Positions 9,605 through 19,282 of a stretch of 64,000 nt of DNA are shown here, piece after piece. The position numbers and the translations under genes are program-made. Source of the stretch: Thiobacillus sp. (GTDB lineage: Bacteria > Pseudomonadota > Gammaproteobacteria > Burkholderiales > Thiobacillaceae); the NCBI RefSeq assembly GCF_030696885.1, contig NZ_JAUYRI010000012.1, positions 1 to 64,000 of the forward strand, in the 5' to 3' direction. The notes below the pieces were generated by a model. It was not told the DNA's origin. It worked only from the letters and a program-made list of their open reading frames with translations, and did not search any database. The stretch's first letter is position 1. Each line of letters begins with the position of its first letter.

Positions 9605-10615
9605 ATGCTCTATTCGCTGCTCCGCCCCGCCCTGTTCTCGCTCGACCCCGAAGACGCACACGGCTTCACGCTTTTCAGCCTCGACCTCGCCCAGCGCACC
9701 CGCCTGCTGAATCTGCTGCCGCGCGCGTCCGGCACGCCGGTGCAGGTGATGGGCATCGATTTCCCCAACGCCGTCGGCCTGGCCGCCGGGCTCGACAAGG
9801 ACGGCGCGCATATCCACGCGCTGGCGGCGCTGGGATTCGGCTTCATCGAGATCGGCACGGTGACGCCGCGCCCGCAATCCGGCAACCCGAAACCGCGCAT
9901 GTTCCGCCTGCCTGCTGCCGAGGCCATCATCAACCGCATGGGCTTCAACAACCTCGGCGTCGACAACCTGGTGCGGAACGTTGCGGCCAGCGGCTTTGGC
10001 GGCGTGCTGGGCATCAACATCGGCAAGAACAAGGATACGCCGAACGACCAGGCGGTCGACGACTACCTGGCCTGCCTCGACAAGGTGTATGCGCACGCCC
10101 GCTATGTAACGGTGAACATTTCCTCGCCCAACACCGCGAACCTGCGCGAGTTGCAGAAGGACGAGGCGCTCGACGCGCTGCTCTCGGCGATCAAGCACCG
10201 GCAGTCCGATCTCGCGCAGCAGCATGGAAAATACGTGCCGATTGCGCTGAAGATCGCGCCCGACCTTGACGACGCGCAGATCGCCGCGATCGCCGCGCTC
10301 TTGATGATGCATCGCATCGACGCGGTGATCGCCACCAACACCACACTCGCGCGCGACGCGGTCGCTGGCCTGCCGAACGCCGGCGAGGCCGGCGGCCTGT
10401 CCGGCGCACCGGTGCGCGCAGCGTCGACCCGCGTGATTCGCGAACTGGCACGCCATCTGCAGAACGAAGTGCCGATCATCGGCGTCGGCGGCATCCTCTC
10501 GGGCGCCGACGCCGCGGAGAAAATCGCCGCCGGCGCCACGCTGGTGCAGCTCTACACCGGCCTGATCTATCGCGGCCCCGAACTGGTCAAGGAATGCGTG
10601 GAGCGCCTGACTTGA
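9605..10615 (+). CDS. pyrD: Dihydroorotate dehydrogenase (quinone), class 2
   Basis: 336 residues, the expected length. It oxidises dihydroorotate to orotate in pyrimidine synthesis and passes electrons through FMN to membrane quinones. The N-terminal extension (residues 1-45) that docks class 2 enzymes on the membrane is present. The FMN/substrate segments are [10 protein letters not shown] (58-67) and [15 protein letters not shown] (84-98), with the catalytic serine region NISSPNT (171-177) and the glycine-rich phosphate site GVGGILSG near the end. The stop TGA overlaps the start of the next gene (TGATG). Confidence 0.97.
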   Translation: MLYSLLRPALFSLDPEDAHGFTLFSLDLAQRTRLLNLLPRASGTPVQVMGIDFPNAVGLAAGLDKDGAHIHALAALGFGFIEIGTVTPRPQSGNPKPRMFRLPAAEAIINRMGFNNLGVDNLVRNVAASGFGGVLGINIGKNKDTPNDQAVDDYLACLDKVYAHARYVTVNISSPNTANLRELQKDEALDALLSAIKHRQSDLAQQHGKYVPIALKIAPDLDDAQIAAIAALLMMHRIDAVIATNTTLARDAVAGLPNAGEAGGLSGAPVRAASTRVIRELARHLQNEVPIIGVGGILSGADAAEKIAAGATLVQLYTGLIYRGPELVKECVERLT

Positions 10616-11871
10616 TGTGCGGACGACGGCTGAGTGCCGTCCTGCTCGCCCTGCTGGTGCACGCGGCCGTCCAGGCCGCGCCGCCCGAGCACGCGGTCGT
10701 CACCCACTTTCCCCAGCCCGCGCTGACGCCGGAGCAACTGGGTGTCATCGTCAACGAAGACGATCCCGACAGCATTGAAATTGCCCGCTATTACCGCGAG
10801 AAACGCGGCATCCCGGCGGCCAATCTGATCCACGTTCGCTTCCGGCCGGGACACAGCACGCTCAGCCGCGCGGAATTCGCCGCGTTGAAGCAGCAGGTCG
10901 ACCGCGCCACACCCGCGCACATCCAGGCCTATGCGCTCACCTGGGCGCAACCCTGGCGGGTCGACTGCATGTCGATCACCGCGGCCTTCGCGTTCGGCTT
11001 CGACGCTGCCTATTGCGCCAGCGATTGCCGGCCGACGCAGACCAGCCCCTATTTCAACAGTTCGGCAACCCATCCCCACACGGCGCACCAGATCCGCCCG
11101 ACGATGAGCCTGGCCGCCGCCAGCGTGGCCGACGCGAAACAGCTGATCGACCGCGGCGTGGCCGCCGACGGCAGCAACCCGGCGGGCACCGCCTACCTCG
11201 TCAGCACCCGCGACCGTGCCCGCAACGTGCGCGCCGGCGGCTACGGCGCGCTGCGGGCCCGCATGCAGCGCATCTTTCCGGTCGACATCGTCGAAGCCGA
11301 CGCGCTCGAAAACAAATCCGATGTGATGTTCTATTTCACCGGCAGCACGCAGGTACCGGGGCTCGGCCGCAACACCTTCCTGCCCGGCGCGATCGGCGAT
11401 CACCTCACCTCGGCCGGCGGCGTGCTGTTCGGCGGCAGCCAGATGAGCAGTCTCGCCTGGCTCCGGGCCGGCGCCACCGGCAGCTACGGCGCCGTGGTCG
11501 AGCCGTGCAATTTTCCTGGCAAGTTTCCGCTGCCGGACATCGTCATGGCGCGCTATCTACAGGGCGAGACCCTGATCGAGGCCTACTGGAAAAGCGTGCT
11601 GATGCCCGGACAGGGGCTGTTCATCGGCGAGCCGCTGGCACGACCGTTTGCCGGCATCGCACACCTGGCCCGCGAGGGCGGCCTGAGCGTGTCGGCGCGG
11701 CTGCTCACGCCCGGGCTTTATGACGTTCAGGCCGCGCCGTCGATGCTGGGGCCCTACCGCAGCGTCGGCCGCATTCCGGTCAACTGGGGCATGCGCGAGA
11801 TCCGGCTCGAGCGTGTCCCGCCGGCCTACTACCGCTTCGTTCGCCGCGCCGATCCTGCGCCCGTCCGCTAG
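10615..11871 (+). CDS. TIGR03790 family protein
   Basis: 418 residues with a signal peptide (LLALLVHAAVQA, cleaved about residue 23), so probably exported. The early block VIVNEDDPDSIEIARYYREK followed by GIPAANLIHV is the hallmark of the TIGR03790 family, which has no known function. A caspase-like or gingipain-like fold has been suspected for such proteins, but no catalytic dyad can be claimed here. Other conserved-looking parts are TLPGAIGDHLTS-like FLPGAIGDHLTSAGG and ATGSYGAVVEPC. The start at 10615 overlaps the pyrD stop, so it is translationally coupled to pyrD. Confidence 0.75.
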   Translation: MCGRRLSAVLLALLVHAAVQAAPPEHAVVTHFPQPALTPEQLGVIVNEDDPDSIEIARYYREKRGIPAANLIHVRFRPGHSTLSRAEFAALKQQVDRATPAHIQAYALTWAQPWRVDCMSITAAFAFGFDAAYCASDCRPTQTSPYFNSSATHPHTAHQIRPTMSLAAASVADAKQLIDRGVAADGSNPAGTAYLVSTRDRARNVRAGGYGALRARMQRIFPVDIVEADALENKSDVMFYFTGSTQVPGLGRNTFLPGAIGDHLTSAGGVLFGGSQMSSLAWLRAGATGSYGAVVEPCNFPGKFPLPDIVMARYLQGETLIEAYWKSVLMPGQGLFIGEPLARPFAGIAHLAREGGLSVSARLLTPGLYDVQAAPSMLGPYRSVGRIPVNWGMREIRLERVPPAYYRFVRRADPAPVR

Positions 11872-11937
11872 CCGGCTACACTTCAGGCACGCGGCCACTT
11901 TGGTTATGCTGCGGCCATCCCAACGCGCGAGACCGTC

Positions 11938-13020
11938 ATGCACATCGGCATCCCCAGGGAAATCAAGAACCACGAATACCGGGTGGCCCTCACCCCGGAA
12001 GGCGCACGCGTCTTGACCGACGCCGGTCACCGGGTCAGCGTCGAAACCGGCGCTGGCGCCGAAGCGGGGTTTTCCGATGCAGCCTACCGCGTTGCAGGCG
12101 CGACGGTGGCGGTGACGCCGGACCAGGTCTGGGCCGCCGATCTGGTGGTCAAGGTGAAGGAGCCGCAGCCGGATGAAGTGGCCTGGCTGTGCAACGGCCA
12201 GCTGCTGTTCTGCTACCTGCACCTGGCGGCCGCACCCGAACTCGCCCGTGCGCTGATGGCGCACGGCGTGACCGCGATTGCCTACGAAACCGTGAGCGGC
12301 CCCGGCGGCGGCCTGCCGCTGTTGCAGCCGATGTCGGACATTGCCGGTCGGCTGGCGCCGCAGATGGGTGCGCTCGGCCTGCACAAATCAAACGGTGGCA
12401 ACGGCAAGCTGATCAGCGGCATGCCCGGCGTGCCGCCGGCGCATGTGCTGGTTCTCGGCGCCGGCGTGGTGGGCATGAGTGCGGCCCGCATGGCGGTCGG
12501 GCTCGGGGCGCGGGTGACGCTGATCGACCGCATGCGGGATGCGCTCGCGCGCGCCGAAGCGCAGTTCGGCGCGCGGGTGGAAACCCGCTTTTCGTCGCCG
12601 GAGGCGATCACCGACGCGCTTGCCGAGGCCGACATCGTGATCGGCGCAGCGCAGATTCCGGGCCGCCACGCACCCCGCCTGATCAGCCGCACCGCCCTGC
12701 AGCGGATGCCGGCAGGGTCGGTGCTGGTCGATGTGGCGATCGACCAGGGCGGCATCGCCGAGACCTCGCGCCCCACCACCCACAGCGACCCCTTCTTCGT
12801 CGCCGAAGGCATCGTCCACTATTGCGTCACCAACATGCCCGGCGCGGTGGCGCACACCGCCACCCAGGCGCTGACCCACGCCACGCTGCCGCATGTGTTG
12901 GCGCTGGCGCAGCGCGGGCTGGGCGCGCTGGAAACGGATGTCGGACTGAAGGCCGGCCTGCACGTGCATGCCGGCGCCATCACCCATGCCGGGCTGGCGC
13001 AGGATCTGGGCGTGGGCTGA
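11938..13020 (+). CDS. ald: Alanine dehydrogenase
   Basis: 360 residues. It reversibly converts L-alanine to pyruvate and ammonia with NAD+. The N-terminal signature MHIGIPREIKNHEYRVALTP and VKVKEPQPDE give the substrate-binding Arg and Lys, and the Rossmann motif LGAGVVGMSAARMAVGLGA (residues about 172-190) binds NAD. The C-terminal MPGAVAHTATQALTHATLP is typical of alanine dehydrogenases and distinguishes it from transhydrogenase alpha subunits. It is a single gene 66 bases after the TIGR03790 gene and converges on gpmA with no room for a terminator between. Confidence 0.96.
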   Translation: MHIGIPREIKNHEYRVALTPEGARVLTDAGHRVSVETGAGAEAGFSDAAYRVAGATVAVTPDQVWAADLVVKVKEPQPDEVAWLCNGQLLFCYLHLAAAPELARALMAHGVTAIAYETVSGPGGGLPLLQPMSDIAGRLAPQMGALGLHKSNGGNGKLISGMPGVPPAHVLVLGAGVVGMSAARMAVGLGARVTLIDRMRDALARAEAQFGARVETRFSSPEAITDALAEADIVIGAAQIPGRHAPRLISRTALQRMPAGSVLVDVAIDQGGIAETSRPTTHSDPFFVAEGIVHYCVTNMPGAVAHTATQALTHATLPHVLALAQRGLGALETDVGLKAGLHVHAGAITHAGLAQDLGVG

Positions 13021-13021
13021 C

Positions 13022-13750
13022 TCAGGCCGCGGGCGTGGGCGTGGCGTCCGGGCTGTCCAGCCAGACGTGCCCTTGCACTGACAGATCGGGGCCGAAACGG
13101 TAGACCAGCGGCACGCCGGAGGGGATTTCCACCTGCTCCATCGCCTCGGCCGACAGGCCATCCAGATGCATCACCAGCCCACGCAGCGTGTTGCCGTGGC
13201 TGATCACCAAGATACGCCGCCCCGCCTCGATCCGCGGCACCAGCACCGCCTTCCAGTAGGGCATCATGCGCTGCTGGCAGTCGCGCAGGCTTTCGCTGGC
13301 CGGCAACTCCGCAGGCACCAGGTTCGCATACAAGGAATCGAAGCGCGGATGACGCGGATCGTCCCAGTCCAGCGGCGGTGGCGGCTCAGTGTAGCCGCGC
13401 CACCAGCGGCGCGCGGCCGCTTCGCCCCAGGTGGAAAAAATCTCGCGCTTGTTCAGACCTTGCAGCGCGCCGTAATGCCGTTCATTCAGCCGCCAGTCGG
13501 TGAACAGCGGCACTGCGGGCGTGCCCATCGCAGCCAGCAGCGCGTCGGCCGTCTGGCGCGTGCGCTGCAGCACCGAGCCGTGCACCTCGTCGAAGTCATA
13601 GCCCGCCTGCGCAAGCCGTCGTCCCGCCGCGGCCGCCTCGGCGAGGCCGACGCCGGTCAGCGGAATATCGGTCCAGCCGGTGAAGCGGTCGGACAGATTC
13701 CATTCGCTGTGGCCATGGCGCAGCAGCACGATGTGGTCGGCAGCGCTCAT
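13022..13750 (-). CDS. gpmA: 2,3-bisphosphoglycerate-dependent phosphoglycerate mutase
   Basis: A 242-residue glycolytic enzyme interconverting 3- and 2-phosphoglycerate through a phosphohistidine. The motif LLRHGHSEWN has the catalytic His, RFTGWTDIPLT follows, NERHYGALQGLNK gives the substrate-binding Glu and Arg, and ISHGNTLRGLV holds the second active His. It overlaps the upstream histidine phosphatase gene by 4 bases (ATGA), so the two branch-mates of the same superfamily are translated from one message. Confidence 0.95.
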   Translation of the reverse strand: MSAADHIVLLRHGHSEWNLSDRFTGWTDIPLTGVGLAEAAAAGRRLAQAGYDFDEVHGSVLQRTRQTADALLAAMGTPAVPLFTDWRLNERHYGALQGLNKREIFSTWGEAAARRWWRGYTEPPPPLDWDDPRHPRFDSLYANLVPAELPASESLRDCQQRMMPYWKAVLVPRIEAGRRILVISHGNTLRGLVMHLDGLSAEAMEQVEIPSGVPLVYRFGPDLSVQGHVWLDSPDATPTPAA

Positions 13751-14406
13751 TCGGGTGGTTCCGTCAGAACTTCATTCAGGTGGTGGCGGTCGGCCCAGGA
13801 TTCGAGATGCCAGCCCTGGCCGTCGATGTGGAACCAGTTCAGGCCGCAGTTGGGAATTTTGAAATCGCGCGGGGCGCTGAGGGACCTGCCGGTGGCTCGG
13901 CGATACACGACGTCGAGCACGCCGCTGTGGCTGACCACGGCAAGCGTCTGTCCTCCGTGGTGGCGGGCCAGCCACGTGATGCCTGCGGTAACGCGTTCGG
14001 CGAAGGCATGCAGCGATTCCCCGTTCTCGAAATCGTAGTCCGGGTCGCGCGCGACGTAGTGCGTATACGCCTCAGGGTGACGTTCGGCGCCCTGCGCGGC
14101 GGTCAGCCCCTGGAAAATGCCGAAATGCCGTTCGCGCAGTTGCGGCAGCAGCTTCACCGTGTGGTCTTCGCGCTGCGCCAGCATCTGCGCCGTCTCGCTC
14201 GCCCGCAGCAGGTCGCTGCTGTAAATCGCGTTGAAGCGGTGGTGCGCTGCATTGAATGCCATCGCCAGCGCCTGCGCGCGGCCGGTGGCATTCAGCGGCA
14301 CATCGGTGTGCCCCTGGATGCGGCCTACGGCATTCCAGTCGGTTTCGCCATGGCGAATGATGCAGAGCCGGGTGGCAAGCGGTTTGGGCGTGTGGTGCAT
14401 ATCCAT
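13747..14406 (-). CDS. Histidine phosphatase family protein
   Basis: 219 residues of the same superfamily as GpmA but of the phosphatase branch: CIIRHGETDWNAVGRIQGHTD with the catalytic His, an RASETAQ block, LRERHFGIFQG with the acid residue and VSHSGVLDVV with the second His. The substrate is unknown; relatives include GpmB, CobC and broad phosphatases. Two possible ATGs lie six bases apart (14406 and 14400). It is the first gene of a two-gene operon with gpmA, divergent from the cbb3 operon. Confidence 0.85.
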   Translation of the reverse strand: MDMHHTPKPLATRLCIIRHGETDWNAVGRIQGHTDVPLNATGRAQALAMAFNAAHHRFNAIYSSDLLRASETAQMLAQREDHTVKLLPQLRERHFGIFQGLTAAQGAERHPEAYTHYVARDPDYDFENGESLHAFAERVTAGITWLARHHGGQTLAVVSHSGVLDVVYRRATGRSLSAPRDFKIPNCGLNWFHIDGQGWHLESWADRHHLNEVLTEPPE

Positions 14407-14521
14407 TGTGCTGAATTTGTTCTATACCAAATCCAAATCTGACATAAAAATAGGGATGGCGCCCAATTCTCCCGAAAACCACACCGCGCACCCATCGCCC
14501 GCCCCGGCAGTGTGCGACAAC

Positions 14522-14551
14522 TTGACACACTCCAGCATAAATAGATATATT
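14522..14551 (+). promoter_or_regulatory. Candidate sigma-70 promoter for ccoNOQP
   Basis: TTGACA at 14522-14527 and TATATT at 14546-14551, spaced by 18 bases, in an AT-rich pocket about 70 bases before the ccoN start. cbb3 operons are usually controlled by FNR/ANR. I found no convincing TTGAT-N4-ATCAA site here, so oxygen control, if any, is not visible. Confidence 0.45.
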
Positions 14552-14619
14552 TATCCGCATATGTGAAAGCCGGCTGCCGGCGCACGCAAAAAATCAGTCA
14601 TCAATCACGGGAGACGTGT

Positions 14620-16041
14620 ATGGAAGCGACAACCTACAACTACAAGGTCGTCCGCCAGTTCGCCATCATGACGGTGGTATGGGGAATCGTCGGCATGCTG
14701 GTCGGGGTGATCCTGGCCGCGCAGCTGATCTGGCCAGACCTGACCTTCGGCATCGAATGGTTGTCCTACGGCCGGCTACGACCCCTGCATACCAACGCGG
14801 TGATCTTCGCCTTCGGCGGCTCGGCGATGTTCGCGGTCTCCTACTACATCGTGCAGCGCACCTGCCAGGTGCGACTGTGGGCCGAGAAGCTGGCGGCCTT
14901 CACCTTCTGGGGCTGGACGCTGGTAATCGTGCTGGCCGCCATCACGCTGCCGCTGGGCATGACCACGTCCAAGGAATACGCCGAGCTGGAATGGCCGATC
15001 GACATCCTGATCACCGTGGTGTGGGTGGCGTACGCGCTGGTGTTCTTCGGCACCATCGTCAAGCGCAAGACCAAGCATATTTACGTGTCCAACTGGTTCT
15101 TCGGCGCCTACATCCTGGTGATCGCGATTCTGCATATCGTCAACAGCGCCGAACTGCCGGTGACGATGACCAAGTCCTACTCGGCCTACGCCGGGGTGCA
15201 GGATGCGATGATCCAGTGGTGGTACGGCCACAATGCGGTGGGCTTTTTCCTCACCACCGCCTTCCTCGGCATGATGTATTACTTCATCCCCAAGCAGGCC
15301 GGCCGCCCGATCTACTCCTACCGGCTGTCGATCGTCCACTTCTGGTCGCTCAACTTCATCTACATGTGGGCGGGACCGCACCATTTGCAGTACACCGCGC
15401 TACCCGACTGGGCGCAATCGCTCGGCATGGTGTTTTCGCTGATGCTGCTGGCACCTTCGTGGGGCGGCATGATGAACGGCATCATGACGCTGTCGGGCGC
15501 GTGGCATAAGCTGCGCACCGACCCCATCCTCAAGTTCATGGTGACCGCGCTGTCGTTCTACGGCATGTCGACCTTCGAGGGGCCGATGATGTCGATCAAG
15601 ACGGTCAACGCCCTGTCGCACTACACCGAATGGACCGTCGGCCACGTGCACTCGGGCGCGCTGGGCTGGGTGGCGATGATCACCATCGGCTCGATGTATT
15701 ACCTGATCCCGCGTCTGTTCGGTCGCGAATCGATGTTCAGCACCCGGCTCATCGAGTGGCATTTCTGGCTCTCGACCATCGGCGTGGTGCTGTACATCGC
15801 CTCGATGTGGATCGCCGGGGTGGCGCAGGGCCTGATGTGGCGCGCGGCCAACGCCGACGGCACGCTGACCTACAGCTTCGCGCAGGTGCTCAACACCATG
15901 TATCCGTTCTACGGCATCCGGCTGCTGGGCGGCGCAATGTTCTTCAGCGGCATGCTGATCATGGCGTACAACGTCTGGCAGACCACCCGCCAGGGACGCG
16001 TGGTGAATGACGCCGCGATCCCGCAAGCCGTTCACGCCTGA
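14620..16041 (+). CDS. ccoN: cbb3-type cytochrome c oxidase subunit I
   Basis: The 473-residue catalytic subunit of the high-affinity terminal oxidase that reduces oxygen under low-oxygen conditions. It has about 12 transmembrane helices. Haem and copper ligand motifs are visible: [11 protein letters not shown] (His57, low-spin haem b), [11 protein letters not shown] (Cu-B His and cross-linked Tyr region), [16 protein letters not shown] (two Cu-B His) and [17 protein letters not shown] (haem b3/b ligands). The start at 14620 has GGGAGA just upstream; an earlier in-frame ATG at 14563 is unlikely. First gene of ccoNOQP. Confidence 0.98.
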   Translation: MEATTYNYKVVRQFAIMTVVWGIVGMLVGVILAAQLIWPDLTFGIEWLSYGRLRPLHTNAVIFAFGGSAMFAVSYYIVQRTCQVRLWAEKLAAFTFWGWTLVIVLAAITLPLGMTTSKEYAELEWPIDILITVVWVAYALVFFGTIVKRKTKHIYVSNWFFGAYILVIAILHIVNSAELPVTMTKSYSAYAGVQDAMIQWWYGHNAVGFFLTTAFLGMMYYFIPKQAGRPIYSYRLSIVHFWSLNFIYMWAGPHHLQYTALPDWAQSLGMVFSLMLLAPSWGGMMNGIMTLSGAWHKLRTDPILKFMVTALSFYGMSTFEGPMMSIKTVNALSHYTEWTVGHVHSGALGWVAMITIGSMYYLIPRLFGRESMFSTRLIEWHFWLSTIGVVLYIASMWIAGVAQGLMWRAANADGTLTYSFAQVLNTMYPFYGIRLLGGAMFFSGMLIMAYNVWQTTRQGRVVNDAAIPQAVHA

Positions 16042-16052
16042 GGAGACCGACC

Positions 16053-16658
16053 ATGATTTCGCATGCAACCATCGAAAAGAACCTCGGCCTGCTGATCGTG
16101 CTGACCATCCTGATCGTCAGCGTCGGCGGCCTGGTGCAGATCGTGCCGCTGTTCTTCCAGACCTCGACCACCACCGCGGTGGCGGGTCTCAAACCCTACA
16201 CCGCGCTACAACTGTCGGGGCGCGACATCTACATCCGCGAAGGCTGCGTTGGCTGCCATTCGCAGATGGTGCGTCCGTTCCGCGCCGAAACCGAGCGCTA
16301 CGGCCACTATTCGGTCGCCGGCGAGTTCATCTACGACCGTCCCTTTCTGTGGGGTTCCAAGCGCACCGGGCCTGACCTGCATCGCGTCGGCGGGCGCTAC
16401 TCCGACGCCTGGCACGTGGCGCACCTGATGAACCCGCGCGACGTGGTGCCCGAGTCCAACATGCCGGCCTACCCCTGGCTTGACCGCCCGCTCAAGGATG
16501 CGGCGATCCAAACCAAGATGCGCCGACTGAATCTGGTGGGCCACGGCTACAGCGAGGCGGAAATCGCCGCGGCGCCGGCCGAGCTGGAAGGCAAGACCGA
16601 GATGGATGCGGTCGTCGCCTACCTGCAGTCGCTGGGCATCCACGCCCCGAAGAACTGA
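16053..16658 (+). CDS. ccoO: cbb3-type cytochrome c oxidase subunit II (monohaem)
   Basis: 201 residues: one N-terminal membrane anchor (about 12-38) and a periplasmic cytochrome c domain. The covalent haem site is [14 protein letters not shown], with CVGCH, and the distal Met ligand is likely in [11 protein letters not shown]. It passes electrons from CcoP to CcoN. It sits 11 bases after ccoN with its own ribosome binding site (GAGGAG). Confidence 0.97.
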   Translation: MISHATIEKNLGLLIVLTILIVSVGGLVQIVPLFFQTSTTTAVAGLKPYTALQLSGRDIYIREGCVGCHSQMVRPFRAETERYGHYSVAGEFIYDRPFLWGSKRTGPDLHRVGGRYSDAWHVAHLMNPRDVVPESNMPAYPWLDRPLKDAAIQTKMRRLNLVGHGYSEAEIAAAPAELEGKTEMDAVVAYLQSLGIHAPKN

Positions 16659-16665
16659 GCGCGCC

Positions 16666-16833
16666 ATGGACAGCGGCACCCTCAGCGGCATCGTCACCGT
16701 CATCTTCATCGTGGTGTTCATCGGCATCGTCTGGTGGGCCTTCAGCAAGCGCAACAAGCAGCGTTTCGAAGACGCCGGCAAACTGCCTTTCGATGAAGAC
16801 GACGCACCCGCCCAAAAAGGAGACAAGAAATGA
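16666..16833 (+). CDS. ccoQ: cbb3 oxidase small subunit CcoQ
   Basis: 55 residues: one transmembrane helix (about 6-27, GIVTVIFIVVFIGIVWWAF), then a short charged cytoplasmic tail (SKRNKQRFEDAGKLPFDEDD). This is the typical size and layout of CcoQ, which stabilises the oxidase complex. The gene lies 7 bases after ccoO and overlaps ccoP by 4 bases. Confidence 0.93.
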   Translation: MDSGTLSGIVTVIFIVVFIGIVWWAFSKRNKQRFEDAGKLPFDEDDAPAQKGDKK

Positions 16834-17753
16834 GCGATTTCACCCACGGCTTCTGGTCGATCTTCATCAGCGTGCTCACTGTGTTGAGCATCGTCGGCAC
16901 CTGGATCTTTCTCAAGTCGCAGACCACCCGCAAACTCGCCCCCGGCGAAAAGCCCGAGCTGATGGAACACACCTGGGACGGCGATCTGCGTGACCTTAAC
17001 AACCCGCTGCCGCGCTGGTGGCTCGGGCTGTTCTACGGCACCCTGGTGTTTGCGCTGGTGTATCTGGCGCTGTGGCCGGGGCTGGGCAATTTCCCCGGCC
17101 TGCTGAAATGGACACAGCTCGGCGAGTACGAGGCCGAGGTGCAAGCGGCCGAAGCAAAATTCCAGCCGGTGTACGCCGCCTTTATGCAGCAGGACATACC
17201 CACCGTTGCCGCCAGCCCCGATGCGCGCGCCATCGGCAGGAACCTGTTCCTGACCTACTGTTCGCAGTGCCACGGTTCGAACGCGGAAGGTGCCACCGGC
17301 TACCCCAATCTGACTGACGGCGACTGGCTCTATGGCGGTGATCCCGACGCGATTCGCGCCACGCTGACCGACGGACGCTCGGGCATCATGCCGGCAATGG
17401 GCGAAGCGCTCGGCGCGCAGGGCACGAAGGAAGTGACGCATTATGTGATGTCACTGTCGGGCCGTACGCACGACGCCGCGCTCGCTGACGCGGGCCGGCC
17501 GAAGTTCGCCGAGAACTGCGCCGCCTGCCACATGCCCGACGGCACCGGCATGCAGGCGATGGGCGCGCCCAACCTCACCGACAAGGTGTGGTTATACGGC
17601 GGATCGGAAGGTGCGATCATCGAGAGCATCGCCAAGGGCCGCAACGGCGTGATGCCCGGCATCGCCCAGACGCTCGGCACCACGTCCAACAAGGAGGCCA
17701 AGCTGCATCTGCTGACGGCCTACGTATACAGCCTGTCGCAGCAGACGAAGTAA
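16830..17753 (+). CDS. ccoP: cbb3-type cytochrome c oxidase subunit III (dihaem)
   Basis: 307 residues. Two membrane segments near the N-terminus (about 9-29 and 62-84) precede two periplasmic cytochrome c domains with haem sites YCSQCHG and NCAACHM and the Met-ligand loops SGIMPAMG and NGVMPGIA. CcoP accepts electrons from soluble cytochrome c or the bc1 complex. It is the last structural gene; two back-to-back hairpins follow the stop, separating it from ccoG. Confidence 0.97.
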   Translation: MSDFTHGFWSIFISVLTVLSIVGTWIFLKSQTTRKLAPGEKPELMEHTWDGDLRDLNNPLPRWWLGLFYGTLVFALVYLALWPGLGNFPGLLKWTQLGEYEAEVQAAEAKFQPVYAAFMQQDIPTVAASPDARAIGRNLFLTYCSQCHGSNAEGATGYPNLTDGDWLYGGDPDAIRATLTDGRSGIMPAMGEALGAQGTKEVTHYVMSLSGRTHDAALADAGRPKFAENCAACHMPDGTGMQAMGAPNLTDKVWLYGGSEGAIIESIAKGRNGVMPGIAQTLGTTSNKEAKLHLLTAYVYSLSQQTK

Positions 17754-17764
17754 ACCCGTACGCG

Positions 17765-17787
17765 CCCGCCGGACCTCTTCCGGCGGG
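17765..17787. terminator. Hairpin after ccoP
   Basis: Arms CCCGCCGG and CCGGCGGG (8 bp) with a 7-base loop, starting 12 bases after the ccoP stop. A GC-rich stem without a U-run; it may attenuate transcription into ccoG or protect the ccoNOQP message. It abuts the second inverted repeat. Confidence 0.5.
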
Positions 17788-17823
17788 CCGCTTGAGTGCA
17801 TTGACACAGTGCACTCAAGCGGC
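17787..17823. repeat. Perfect 14-bp inverted repeat between ccoP and ccoG
   Basis: GCCGCTTGAGTGCA (17787-17800) and TGCACTCAAGCGGC (17810-17823) with a 9-base loop. It lies 23 bases before the ccoG start. It may be a terminator stem or a protein-binding operator; the loop contains TTGACA, but no -10 box follows at the right distance. Confidence 0.55.
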
Positions 17824-17846
17824 TCAGCCCCACACGGACCCACTCA

Positions 17847-19262
17847 GTGACCGACAAAACGCAGCCCGACTCCGCCGACGCCCCGATCGAACAGCAGCTC
17901 TATGCGATCCGGCAAAAAATCCAGCCGCGCGCAGTGCACGGAGTGTTTGCCAACTGGCGCATCGCGCTGGTGCTGCTCACCCAGCTGCTGTACTACGGCT
18001 TGCCCTGGATCAAGTGGGACGACCGCCAGGCGGTGCTGTTCGATCTGGCCGCGCGCAAGTTCTACATCTTTGGCCTGGTGTTCTGGCCGCAGGATTTCGT
18101 CTACCTCACTGGCATCCTGATTCTCTCCGCACTGGCGCTGTTCCTGTTCACCGCGGTCGCCGGACGATTGTGGTGCGGCTATGCCTGTCCGCAGACGGTG
18201 TATACCGAAATCTTCATGTGGGTGGAAAGCTGGCTGGAAGGCGACCACGTCGCCCGCAAGCGGCTCGACAAAACACCCTGGAACGCCACCAAGTTGCGCA
18301 AGCGCGGTGCCAAGCATCTGGTGTGGTTCGTGATCGCGCTGTGGACCGGCTTCACCTTCGTCGGCTACTTCACCCCGATCCAGACGCTGGTCGCCGAGGT
18401 CATGCAATTCAACCTCGGCCCGTGGGAAAGCTTCTGGATCCTGTTCTATGCCTTTGCCACCTGGGGCAATGCCGGCTTCATGCGCGAGCAGGTGTGCACC
18501 TACATGTGTCCCTACGCACGCTTCCAGAGCGTGATGTTCGATTCCGACACGCTGACCGTCACCTACGACAACTCGATCGGCGAGCCCCGCGGACCGCGCA
18601 GCAAGAAGACCGATTACAAGGCCGCGGGGCTGGGCACCTGCGTCGACTGCAATGTCTGCGTGCAGGTCTGCCCCACTGGTATCGACATCCGCAACGGCCT
18701 GCAATACGAGTGCATCGGCTGCGCCGCCTGTATCGACGGCTGCGACCAGATCATGGACAAGATGGGCTACCCGCGCGGACTGATCCGCTACACCACGGAA
18801 AACGTGGTGAAGGGAAAATACCCCGACAGCAGCATCCTCAAGCACGTGCTGCGCCCGCGCACGATCATCTACACCGTGCTGCTGGCGCTGATCGGCGGCG
18901 CCTTCGTCTGGAGCCTGGCCACCCGCGTGCCGCTGCGCGTCGACGTGGTGCGCGATCGCGTGGCGCTGTCGAAGGAAACCGACGAAGGCATGATCGAGAA
19001 CGTCTACCGCTTGCAACTCATCAACAAAGACAGCCAGCCGCACCGCTACACGATTACGGCGCACGGCATCGAAGGCCTGCAGGTAGTGACCGCCGCGCCC
19101 GAGGTCGCCGCCGCGCCGCTGCAGACCGTCGACATTCCGGTGAGCCTGATTGCCGATCCGGTCGAACTGAAGAGCCGTTCGATCGAAGTGACGTTCACGA
19201 TCCAGGCCACCGACGACGCGCGCATCCGCGACGAAGTCGCCACCAAATTCTTCAACCGCTAG
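17847..19262 (+). CDS. ccoG: cbb3 oxidase assembly protein CcoG (FixG-type ferredoxin)
   Basis: 471 residues, GTG start. CcoG is a membrane cupric reductase that helps supply Cu(I) for the Cu-B site during cbb3 assembly. Several transmembrane helices lie in the N-terminal 220 residues with CGYACPQTVYTE. Then come two ferredoxin clusters, CVDCNVCVQVCPTGIDIR and CIGCAACIDGCDQIM. A further helix near 345 leads to the periplasmic C-terminal IgG-like domain typical of FixG. Adjacent to ccoNOQP and ccoH as in most betaproteobacteria. Confidence 0.95.
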   Translation: MTDKTQPDSADAPIEQQLYAIRQKIQPRAVHGVFANWRIALVLLTQLLYYGLPWIKWDDRQAVLFDLAARKFYIFGLVFWPQDFVYLTGILILSALALFLFTAVAGRLWCGYACPQTVYTEIFMWVESWLEGDHVARKRLDKTPWNATKLRKRGAKHLVWFVIALWTGFTFVGYFTPIQTLVAEVMQFNLGPWESFWILFYAFATWGNAGFMREQVCTYMCPYARFQSVMFDSDTLTVTYDNSIGEPRGPRSKKTDYKAAGLGTCVDCNVCVQVCPTGIDIRNGLQYECIGCAACIDGCDQIMDKMGYPRGLIRYTTENVVKGKYPDSSILKHVLRPRTIIYTVLLALIGGAFVWSLATRVPLRVDVVRDRVALSKETDEGMIENVYRLQLINKDSQPHRYTITAHGIEGLQVVTAAPEVAAAPLQTVDIPVSLIADPVELKSRSIEVTFTIQATDDARIRDEVATKFFNR

Positions 19263-19282
19263 TTTCCTCGAGGCATGGCGCC

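Noticed and set aside
14406-14619. An FNR/ANR box upstream of ccoN
   Set aside because: No sequence matches TTGAT-N4-ATCAA closely enough. TTGACACACTCCAG has only one good half.
17800-17812. TTGACA in the loop of the 17787-17823 repeat as a ccoG promoter
   Set aside because: No -10 hexamer lies 16-18 bases downstream before the ccoG start.
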